A stretch of DNA of 64,000 nucleotides, taken from Lunularia cruciata (taxonomy: Eukaryota; Streptophyta; Marchantiopsida; Lunulariales; Lunulariaceae). The translations under genes were made by a program, and so were the position numbers. The notes beneath the pieces were generated by a model, which saw only the letters and a list, made by a program, of their open reading frames with translations, was not told the origin of the DNA and ran no database searches. Positions 39,108 to 50,500 of this stretch are shown one piece after another. Where the stretch lies: positions 36,122,243 through 36,186,242 of the forward strand of contig OX419761.1 in NCBI GenBank assembly GCA_948567375.1, in the 5' to 3' direction. Every line of letters begins with the position of its first letter. Positions within the stretch are counted from its first letter, which is position 1.

Positions 39108-39820
39108 CGGGAAGAGTAGAAACAGCAGATAGGTTCGAGGTGATTCAAACCAAGTGGAGGCACATGAGGGAGATGGTGGGAATCAGCAGCGGGTGATAGA
39201 AGTGACGAAGATTAGAAACGGCAGAAAGGTTCGAGGTGACACAAACCAAGTGGAGGCACATGAGAGAGATGGTCGGAATCAGCAGCGTGTGATAGAAGTG
39301 AGGAAGCGTAGAAACAGCAGAAAGGTTCGAGGTGATTCAAGCCAAGTGGAGGCACATGAGGGAGATGGTTGGAATCAGTAGCATGTGATAGAAGTGAGGA
39401 AGCGTAGAAACAGCAGAAAGGTTCGAGGTGATTCAAACCAAGTGGAGGCACATGAGGGAGATCGTTGGGATCAGCAGCGTGATAGAAGGGAGGAAAAGGA
39501 GAAACAGTAGAAAGGTTAGAGGTGATTCAGATCAAGTGGGGCACATAAGGGAGATGGGGCTTAGCCCCATGTTACCTTTTTTGTCTCTCCCTTGTACGGC
39601 TTGATGGGGTCTTCCCATCCTTCATTTTTCCTACGCGGTCGCCTTTTTCTTTTCATAACGGAGATGGTTGGAATCAGCAGCGTGATGTTCCTCACCTAGG
39701 AAGTGAGGAACAGTTTTAGTCTGAAATCAGCACCGTTGTGGGTGCTTCCAATGAGGTAAGGAAGACGAGAGACAGTGCTAAAGTTAGAGGCGATTCAATT
39801 AAGTTGGGCACATGAGGGGG
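39108..39820. repeat. 96-bp minisatellite, about five copies
   Basis: Units start (AGGTTCGAGGTGA) at 39131, 39227, 39323 and 39419, then 39513 (AGGTTAGAGGTGA). Spacing is 96, 96, 96 and 94 bp. The last unit is split by a short insertion and resumes at 39660; a more decayed relative (GTTAGAGGCGATTCAATTAAG) lies near 39780. Because 96 is divisible by three, both strands stay open as 32-residue repeats. I treat these frames as by-products, not a gene. Confidence 0.9.
39544..39667 (-). mobile_element. Short SINE-like insertion with 14-bp target duplication
   Basis: A 96-bp block (39558-39653) interrupts the minisatellite. It is flanked by CATAAGGGAGATGG (39544-39557) and CATAACGGAGATGG (39654-39667), matching at 13 of 14 positions. 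Its plus-strand right end is T-rich (CCTTTTTCTTTT), and on the minus strand it begins AAAAGAAAAAGGCGACCGC. Related sequence occurs at 11622-11713 (+) and, end only, at 8562-8590. The long target duplication and tailless small size suggest a retroposed short element, but no Pol III boxes are evident, so the class is open. Confidence 0.65.
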
Positions 39821-42800
39821 CCCGATCGTTTGGTCAAAATGAAGTATACTGTATGTTGAGGGCTGGAGACAATGCATGAGTCAAGTTAGTGCGAGGGACG
39901 TGGTGGTCGAGGAATTGAATCTTCGTACGAGAGTATGAGGAAGAGGGACGACAACAATAGACGTTGTAAGCTGGACAACTCCGTGATTCAAATCATAGGC
40001 GTATGAGGAAGAGGGAAGACAACCGTACAGGTTAGAATTTAGACAAAACAGGAATTGAATCATAGACGTGGAGTTATAGGCGATGATATTCTGAACGAGC
40101 ATGGAGTGTTGCAAGATAGAGTTGACAAGATGACCAAAAGAAGCTATTCGACTTTTTTCTCTGGAGGTGGCAATGAGGCAAAGATAGATATATTATTACA
40201 TGGGCTGTAAGGTGGACAAAAGGAGGTCTTCGTTCCTTGGCTTGATTCCAAGTTTACGTTATTCGATCTGGATTGCCTTACTGCGTTCAGTTATAAACTC
40301 AAACTGCAATTCAGATTAACGACGATTACTGTAGAAGCACAGTGATTTCCTTTGCGTGAGTTTATCGTGTGCTTCTGTACTCTCCCTTAGTTGCAATTTT
40401 CAAGTGGAGAATCTAGAAACCGCAATACCAACATCGTCGATGATCACAGTCTGACCTGGTCTGTTTGTCTGGATAACGAGAAATAAGAGCTGCTTGTAGA
40501 TACAAAATGCACAGGTATCCACACCAACGCAAAATATACCGTAAATCTGCCTATTGCCTTCAGGGATTGAAAAGGCTGGATTGATTACACAGTTTGCGGC
40601 AAGATCTGAGAACTTCAGAGTCAACTCACGAGGAATGATCTCGAGATTGAATCTAAAACTTCTGATCAGGTCTCATACGTCAGAACCAGTTAGTGACAAA
40701 AGGTGAAACGGAGAGAAAAGAGAAACAGAAGAGCGTTAAAAGTACGAGGAATTGTGTGGCTCAGAACATGTCAGACGAGGAGGAGGAGGAGGAGTAGATA
40801 AACTCGAGAGGAATAAACGAAGGTGGAGATGATTTTATCAAGAGGAAAGGGACAACGTACAGTACGTCAGAGTAACCCTGCGTCTAAAGATTCCAGGAAG
40901 AAAGGTAATTACCACAAAAAGTCATGAGGCATTTACCTCTGCCTTGTATGGACATTTACAAAATAATTGAGAGGTCTAATCTTGAAGCACAATCTCGCGT
41001 CGAAAGTCTACCGAACAATCCGAATGATTTTCGGGCACCTTCGGAGATATTAATTCGCCTCACAGATGCTGTTCGATCACGAGCAGGCACCTCAGTTCGC
41101 CTTGAAGGACCTTCCAACAATCTGGGCCGAATCACACCTTGAGTTTCCTCCGTAAGATCTACACTGTAGACACTTCAATTTTCTCGCCTCTTCACCAATT
41201 TGCACCGAAAATTTTCTCCTTTCTGAGCTCATCGTTACGGCCGATTAGAACCGACCAACTTAGACTGATCACGTTGTTCTCCCTCTTATGTCAAAATAAG
41301 GGTGATAAATGAACCACCTAATCTAATCACGTCGGTCTCTTGTGTTACGCAAAATCACACCTGTAGAGACAAATATAGAGATATAACTGACCACGACTTT
41401 CGCTCATGGTATGTTATTACTATCATGAGCAGTTTAGTTTCACGTTTACCCGTTCGAAGTGGACGATAGATCTATCTCCACTCCATGCTCCAACCTGCAG
41501 GAGGAAACTAATAATGTCGAGCACCAGACAAGGTGTTGGGGGCGGGGGAAGCAGTTAAGGCTCCAAAATAGAACGATTGCGTGAGGAGTTCCCAGTTTTC
41601 CTTCTGTTTAAAGATAGCTATTCATCCAGATGTCGAAGAGATCAGCAAGATGCAGTTAGTAGGTGACAAAGAAATCAGCCTTGAGTAATCACGATCATCG
41701 CTTGTGAGCTTCCGGGTATTGCAGTTGCAGAGGAGACCATCTTCGCTAACCAAGTGTGAACGAGATGCTTCGTACTTCCCCGACAAATGCAATTACTTTG
41801 TCAACTTCAGGGCAATCAGTGGGGAAGTGACAAGTTTGTTTACATAATTTCTTGGATTTCACTAACCATTTGTTACCAAGTGAAAAGGAGTGTCTCTTGT
41901 ACAGTATATGGCGTAGAGATACGCCCGTATAATGATAAATACGGAGACAATTAGACGAAATGGTCCTCGAAAATATACTATCTCCCCTTTTGCTTCGTCA
42001 ACGGCCAAGTGATTATGCGAGTTCAAGCAAAATTTCAAATTATGGTAAGATAAAAGAAGTTAGACTATCATACAGTGCAGGAACTCTTTTGGTTTTAAAT
42101 TTGAAGCTTAACGAGATCGTTATTCCAAAAGCTTCCCAAATGTTTGTACAGGCTATTATGTTGTGAGGACCTGGATTTTGGGAGAGAAGTAGAAAAGATA
42201 TAGGAAAGTCAATTTGATACAATGAAATGTCTAAAATGTGGAACTCTTTTCAAAGAAGGCCAGATTATGTGTCCAAAACTGATCCACATTTTTGACATCA
42301 ATATACGTTTTGAAACTATATTCTACATATCATTCATTTGTACTTCATATCTTAAGTGCACGGCTTCCTATTGACTGCAAGTTTCGCAAAATGTTGACAA
42401 GATGTTATTCAGATAATTCAATGTATATTTAGACTAGAGCTATCTTCTCAGAAGAATTATCCATAGCCCAAAACTATTTCCAAGGCAAGTATCTTAGCCC
42501 CACCTTTGCTTATCGTACGTGGAGACATCGACTTTCAGAACACACGAAACAAGTGAGCGATACCGTTGGCTTTCTCTTGCGAATGCAAAGGGCTGTGAAA
42601 TATGGCCAGCCAAATAACCCAACTCATGGTATATATAGAATGTTTTAAATTACCTTCAACTAGTTTTAATCAAGTTCTGCATTACTAAGATTAGTGATTG
42701 AGAATACATGAAAATCCATAGAACTGTAACAATCAGGAAAGTGGCTCAGAATCAAATTATCAACTACATACACTCTCTAAAAGATGGGATGATAGTGTGA

Positions 42801-43700
42801 ACAGATGGGTACTTTACACTTCAAACTTAAATTTTCGAAGAGAAATAAAACCACTACAAGTAGCACATCACTTCTAACCACTGCATTACCCAATGCATCA
42901 GATTTGGATATGACACGATTAGAGGAATGATTGGAAAACACTGAGTATTTTACAAGATTATTAAGGGATGGGAAACACCACACTTAGGTGTGATGCAAAG
43001 AATAATTCGGGATCTACCTCTACTCATCGTAGGATCTTTTGCACACACTCGACGTTCACATTCTCAACACCTCCTAAACATCTCGTTTGCGCTGGCAGAT
43101 TATCGAGAGAAGAAAAGTGTATTTCTTCTCATCAAATTGGTAGCCTCTGCAGAACGTAAGTTCAAAGTTTTACTGATCGTTCTCTGGACTATGAATTGAC
43201 TACATCTACTTCCATCGACCTGAACTTCTGAACCACCATGATCTCTTAAAAGACTTCCCCCTGCATGTACCGGGTGGATCCTTTTGCTGGACACCTAGCC
43301 TAATGTACTGTTAAGATCCCTGATATAAAATGTGATGGGGAGCATATCAAATAGCCAAGAAAACCACCTTCATTTAATTCCATTATCTTTTGCACCGCTT
43401 GTAACCTTTGTCCACATCCTAACAATATATTAATCAAAATATCCACAAAAGCTTGCTGCGCCGTCGACTTTATACTTCCAAAAGAGTCTTGAAGTAAAAT
43501 CTCAGAGATTCAAAGTTTTAAAAGTCGGTTTAATATCCCGAAGAGCATCTGACTATAAAATCTATAACAACACTGAATTTTACATGTTTATTAACTCCCT
43601 GTAAGAAAGAGCGAACCACGTAGTGATGTTCCATCCTGTTATGAATTTCTCCTAAACGTGATCAGGATATGACGCTGACATTAACGTGATGGAATGAAGG
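39821..43700. other. Gene-poor region, no recognised gene
   Basis: A short direct repeat (GTATGAGGAAGAGGGA at about 39934 and 40000) extends the repetitive area. Frames at 40400-40624 (-) and 40924-41142 (+) are short and unrecognised. Nothing else could be supported. Confidence 0.4.
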
Positions 43701-44400
43701 GTATTGAGTAGTGGAATGCAGAACCTGTTATATTTAACCCAGTTACATACCCACGTCCGACCGAACTTCACTCTGACATTTGACAGAATTTAGTAAAGTT
43801 GTTCATAACTGTTAGTAACATGAGACTCAAGCATGCATTTGATTACCAAGGTAATCTTGATGCATGTCTGAGCCTAGCATGGTGCTAGTCAAATCTACCT
43901 GCAGGTTATGGTGCGTGCAACCAAGTGTAACCTCGAGAAAGACAGCGTCTTGCGTCATTACAGTGTTCGTGACATAAACTACTACATAAATCTCCAGAAA
44001 TGGAGAAACATCTACACACCCCAGGAGCGAGTGTATGAGAACTGGGACTCGCCCATGCATGCTCCATGTCAGCATGAGCTCATCAACACGAACACACATG
44101 TAGGATGATGCATATTACACAAATGCATACAGAAACCGTTGTAAACAACCCGGCTCTGTACCCACGTCAGACAGGACTGACTCTTGACTCTGGCGTGATG
44201 GAAACCCTGTAAAGATCGTCATGACTATCAATTACATAGAGATGCATGCGTATTACATGCATATCAATGCGTAAATCTGCATACAGGGTTAGCATGATAT
44301 CCGTGATGCATGATACCTGCAGTACATTGTGAGTGTGAGCAAGTCTAACCTTGAGAGCGATGATGCACATGTCTAGAACACTAAAAGCCCGAGAAATCCA
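43700..44400. repeat. Diverged dispersed-repeat copies past the E(z) 3' end
   Basis: Two segments, about 43721-43765 and 44130-44175, share the pattern cagAAcCgTTgTAaa..aCCCgGttc.gTACCCACgTC with each other and with 56984-57025 in intron 1 of the E(z) gene. A second shared stretch (about 43910-43940 and 44330-44355, GCAAgTcTAACCTtGAGA-like) follows each. The copies are diverged and non-coding. Confidence 0.6.
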
Positions 44401-44524
44401 CTATTATCCATGAAAGTTTATTCACATGTTGAATTGCTCTTCAGTTTTATTGCTGATGAAACCTTGAATAAACCAGATGAATAAATTACAATCTCTCCTA
44501 GTTTTCTCCTCACCTAGGAAGACG

Positions 44525-47500
44525 TCACGATGCTTGTTTAGCTCCTCGACCAGAACTGGGTCCCGTGTCGTCTTTTTTTCCATTACCACCATCATCATTT
44601 TTCTTGGCCCAAGATGGAGCTCTGTCAGCTTCATATCGGTAGTCATAGAACAGCTCTTCTCCAGCATTAATCCGCTCTTTCGCAAATATTCCTACTCTAT
44701 GATCTCCGGCCACCATTATGACCTGCATTGTTACGAAAGGAAATCAGAATAGTGTCACTCGTACAACCTTTGAGACTGCCTCATAAAAAAATAATACTGA
44801 CGTTCCTATGAAACTCTTGATAGAAACGTCCACTTGTGTCATAGTTGCAAGCAAGGCAATCCGTTAAGACCATCAGTAATGTGGAGATACATCATCATCT
44901 TCTCTAAATGTTCCACGCGAGTTAAGGGTCTGCCACACACTACTAAAGGAAACCCCCATAACTCCATACAATTTGATCCAAACCTCTACCTTTATGGCGT
45001 AATTTAGGGCCAGGTGCTTAGTTCACACAAAGCGAGGGGAAAAGAGACATTAATTTCTTTCTGTTGCAAACAGTCACCCTCGGCCATTCCGTGTCCAGTT
45101 TTCCCGTTACTCTTTGTAATCATGCAGATTCTTTCTCGGACCTTATTCTCGTCTCCCCTCTCACAATACAACGATTATAGAAAGAATTGGTTTTTACTAG
45201 TGCCTCCTATATTCTTAGAGTAAATGCACCTTCTGCCTAACATGTTGTTGACTAATATCCACCTTGTGCTTCCCATTTTCATATACTCATCTCTTGATGC
45301 ACTATGGGCAGACGGTCAAATTTATCCCCTGCTCTCAGTATTATAATACACCTTGATGTAGAAGGGATTATCTGATTTTCTCCCTTCTGTCAGAAATTCT
45401 CGGGTTCTCTTCATCTTTCCTCCTAAAGACAATCGTGACCATAGCATGAAGAGAACCTAGCAATACATAGTACTTCAATGCCCTGTAACACGGGCCATAC
45501 GATACCTTGGCGTAGCAATTAGGATTGGGAGAATGGTTAGCGAATTTCAATTTGTCTCCTTTCCGGCACGCATCTAGAACATACTGCACAATCCGGTAGA
45601 TCGTTAGTGACCTGGAAAAGGAGCAGATCCATGTTCTCTCTAGTCGTCAGTTCTGGGATGGATCCAAGAAATGATGATGATCCACTATCCTTCTTCCGTG
45701 TAAAGACTACATACCTGATCGTTGAGGTTAAAGAGGAAGGAAGAGTTTTCACGGTCGTAAATTTTGCCTCGTTTGTCAGCCTCTCGATGTGATATAAGCT
45801 CCCCGGTATATTCACCAAGATACTCGTGTTTATTGACAGAATTCTGCAGATGTTGTAAGATGAGCACATAAAGTTGCCGAATTCTTTCATAGATACAGGA
45901 CAATCAGTCAACAGTTGATTGCATTCTTCTTACTATCCAAAGACAAGATCCTCTACTTCACAGATGAAAAACGTAATCCATATTCGTTCCGCAAAATGGT
46001 ATGAAATTCTACCTTTAAAAATGCGCCCCAGCCAGCAACGTCCGACCTGCTTAGGAGCACCTGTTCAAGAGCGAGCAAATTCGGCTTTAGGCCCTTCCAG
46101 GTTTTTTCCAAGTAGAAATATAGTTGCATGTCATGGTGATATGATATGTATTTATATATTGATTCTCACAGAAGGCAGCGGATGTTAGACCCAATGTAAG
46201 AAACAAGACGGTAATTTAGGCCCATGCTGACTGTATCTACACTGAAGTTGAGACAAATTGCAAGCAAAAGCAGCACAAGAGTCTCTAATTGAGAAAATCA
46301 GTCATGACATGCAAATCAGAGCAAGCTATGCTTCTCGGATGTGAAGGATTTCATACTCTTTGTTGCTGCTTCAATAGAAGTTTCATATTGTGGCACGTGT
46401 AATCCCTTTCTTCTCGTTGTGGAGGACCGGCCAAGTGTCCATCCCCGCATCTGATTGCATTGGCAGGTCAGTGATGAAGTATCTTTACATTTACCGGCTC
46501 CGAATATCATAAACCAGTAAAAAAAAGAACAGATGATAACTGCAAGTTATAGGCAATGATAATATAGCTAAGAAGAAAAATCTGACTTCTATTTGCCATC
46601 ACGGACATAACATCATCTTGAGGAAGGTAAGGCATCATATCCTAGCTTGTCCGTACCCAATCCAACAGTTGCGACAAACATCAGGATCGCACTCCCGGCC
46701 TGCAGCAAAGCATGGGCATTGCCTACTACAACACTGGCTTTTCGCACAATGGCATCCCCGAAACCGATTTTTGCAACTCTTCGCACACCTGCAAGGTAAA
46801 ATGAATTTCCAGTTAATCCGGTAGTTTTCAGAAATATCGTCTTTCCATAGCTTCGCTATCTGGTGTCAGGCTCGGATGGTAGACAGGAATAACAATTACA
46901 GGCTACATTGTTGTTATGTGACATTTTTTCTTTCTGTAAGTATTCTAGGAGCCATATTGAACTGGAAGAATGCTTTAATCTCCCCCGGTAATCAGCACAC
47001 AACACATGGAACGTCCTAGGAGTAGAATCTTCACAATCTGCAGTCGTTCTGTAGTGCTACGTTTCCAAAATATCGATCTGCATCCCGACCTGCATATGAT
47101 TACGTCCACAATTGGAGACGTGTATTAAACTTATAACTTCCCAGGTAGACGTCATCTGCGTGAGCTAGATTTTGAAATCCTAACGTTTCGTTACATACCC
47201 ACAATACTTTTCGCAGCATGTCCCGTTTAGTTGGCAAGGACACTGCTTTCCACAACTAAAGAGGCAACCGCAGGGAGTATATTGACGACAGGGCATATCC
47301 TTGCCATTGTTCATCCTCTTTCGAATGGCAGACTGACCCGCTGACTTCAAAGTGAATTTTAATCTGCGGCTGCCCTTCTTCTTTCCGAGAAACTTTGCAC
47401 GTGCTCGTTTTATCTCATTGTCCTGTGTTGGATCAAACAGTTAGCATTAGACATAAGAATGAACATGAAGAAAGATAGTGAGAGTCTCGCCCGACAAAAT

Positions 47501-50500
47501 AACTCACAAAAGAGATGCACATATTTCTAGTAAAGTGAGATTATATCATAGTCATTTATGGCAGACGAAGTGGTGACAACCTTGTAATAAAAGCAAGACT
47601 ACAAAGATGACAAAGAGGAGAGACGGAGTGGACAGAGAAGATTAAGGATGCCGGTGGAAGAGTGGACTCCTGTAACAAGTCTTGAAACTTAGAGACGCCG
47701 GACTGGGACTTGAAACCCAAGTAATGCAAGAATAATTTCCAAAACTTCGAACTGGATAATCTACTTAAGAAAGATCTCAGTCGTGGTGGTCGTCCGGATA
47801 CAAAGTCAGATCTGGTCGTTCAGCATATTGCCTCATATTTGGCCCTTCATGGAAGTGATTATCGAGACGGATAGACAGATTAAAAATATCCCTGTGTGAG
47901 AGATCAGAAAATTTGATTGGAAGGAAAAGAAGATACCCGAAAGAAAATCTGAAAATTGTAGAGGAAACCAGAAAGGTAACTACACTAGAACAGAGGTTAT
48001 ATTGGTAACGGAGCACAAGCCATTCGGACGGGGCATCCAAACCTTACTTAGGACAGAACGGATACAGACTGAAAACAAGCAGAGGTTATATTTTGTTCTT
48101 TGAGTAAACTGTCTAGAGAAAAGTGGTCGGGAATAAAAGAAGATGCTGGAAGAGGATCCGAACCCACTTAGGACCGAACCAATATAGACGGAACACAACC
48201 AGAGGTTGTATTCTATTCTTTGAATAAATTGTCTGGAGAAAAGTGGTCGGCAATAAAAGAAGATACTGGAAGAGGATCCAAAACCCACTTAATACAGGAC
48301 CTATACAAACCGAAGACAAGCAGAACTTATATTTTTTCTTTCAATAGATTATCTGGAGAAACGTGGTGAGGATTAGAGAAGTTACTGGAAGAAAACTGCT
48401 AGAGAGGACAAGAAAATATCCAGAAGAAAATCTTAAAATATAAGGAAAACTACACTTGAACAAAGGTTACATTATATGCTTTTATTAGATTGTCTGGAAA
48501 GAAAATATGAGACGAGTACATTTTAGTTAATTTAGTTATTCCTTTCGCTTGACACAGGCTTTAGGCTTTAGGGTTCCAGTGAACCGGTAAGCAACTGGTA
48601 AAAGGAAAAACTCCAGATAAGTATCTATACAGCTCATCCGGGGCATCCCCAACGGCAACCATTAAATTCAAAAGAAGTATGGCAAAACTTTAGTTTTCCA
48701 GGTCCACTACATACCCAGTTTGTAACACACGCAAGACTGTCGGCAAATTGATGAAGACCAGCTTCGACACCTCGTAGAGCTGCTGCTTCTTGCGCAGCAA
48801 TATACTCAGCAACCTCCGCACACGTCTTGCAACCTTTGAGCATATTCTTGGCTATCAGACAGCTGGCAACGCAAATATAACTGCATCTTAGAAGTGTGCA
48901 CATCGCACCTACCGGAGGAAAGAAAGCTACATTGACTTTGTTTCTTGATATAAGAAGGTTCAATTGGAAAGTGTTACCAGTCAGCATATTCTCGTTATCC
49001 TTTCTTCAAATATATCCATTCTTGAGATTTATATTCTCCCCACATCACCATCTTTTCATTGACATCCTGCTCAAATAGGAAGACAAGAAGCAACGTTTCG
49101 TCCAACCACGTATACTGATCGGTAGAGCAAAGCATGAGATGTTTAAAGGACAAGAAGATCGCTCATAACGTATTAACGGTTACCTGCTTCTTCCAAAGAT
49201 CTGAAGGCCCTTCTCATACAAGCCTTTTTCTAGGGCAGTCCACTTATCAACCGAATCTAACCCTGCAGCAGCTTGACGGTCAACGAGTAATCCTCCTGTA
49301 GGGTCGATCATTAACATAGGCTCCATAGGCTCTATATTCAAGGCATCTGTACGTTCCACATCCTTGCTGGAATCGTCACCATCTAGAGACTTTCCACGTT
49401 TTCTATGTGGTTTGCTTCCTTCGACACCACACGCATCATCACTTCTACTAGCAGAAACCCTTACGCCTTCTGCAACCTGACTTTGTCCAACTGCAGCTGT
49501 AACGCTAGTGCCGGTGCTTGCCTCCTTCGATGGCTTCAGCTCCTCGATACCGCTACTTTTGGCATCGGCTTTAAGGTGCTGATGTTCAACTGAAACTTTC
49601 TGGGTTAAACTATTCCTGGAACTCCTTGCAAGTTTCTTGGCAGCAGTATTTCTTGTCCTCTCCTCCTTCTGGGGTTTGAGGTCTTGTGGACTCCCTTCAA
49701 AGGGAATCCCCTGACGTAAGCTCTTCTCTAACTCAACATTGTCCACAGTCTTTTCTACTACCTTTCTTGGTTTCCTTGCAAGTTTCTTTGCTGAAGTAAA
49801 AGTTTCGCGAGATCTCTCCTCCTTGGTGTTTTCATCTCCTCTCCGCTTAGAATCAACGGCTAGCAAGGGTTGTTGAGGCTCATTTGATTCAACAGCCCCC
49901 GAACTCTTGTCATTTGTTGTCTTCCCAGATGGCTTTCCTGGTCTCTTCTCTTTAAGATCTGTCTCATCTTCACGGGTTTCATTTCCACTTTGATTCGAAT
50001 CTCTGGACTTTGCCCTGGTGTGGAAAAACTGAGGTTGTCGACTTGGTACAACATGCTCTTCTCCTTTTCTCGCTACGGTAACTCTAGAAATTGACTTATG
50101 GCTACTTTTCTTCTCGTATAAGATAATAGTATCACCTTCTGTTGAGAAGGCCTCCAGCTGAATGTGCTGGGACTCTACAGAGACTTCTGTTTTCTTCCCT
50201 GTCTTCCTTCCAGCTTTCAAACCACCTTCTCCAGGTTCTAACAGTTCCCTTGAGATAATATTTCCAGGTGTTGGCTCACCACCATTCAAGCTCTTTTGAG
50301 CCTGAAGAGGTTGAGGTTGACCACTACCGAGAACCCACTCTTCTGCTCCTTTTCTAGACAAACACCTTGCTAATTTCTTAGCGGAATTGACTGTAACTAC
50401 CACTTTTGGAGTTCTTTTGGGTGATTCGAGAGCATCCACCAGATCGCCCACGGAAAGTACCTTAGCCGTCTCGGTAATAAATGTCCCGATAAGCTCTTGA

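Noticed and set aside
39154-39451. Open frames on both strands across the 96-bp array
   Set aside because: The period is a multiple of three, so both strands remain open automatically; no start context or domain.
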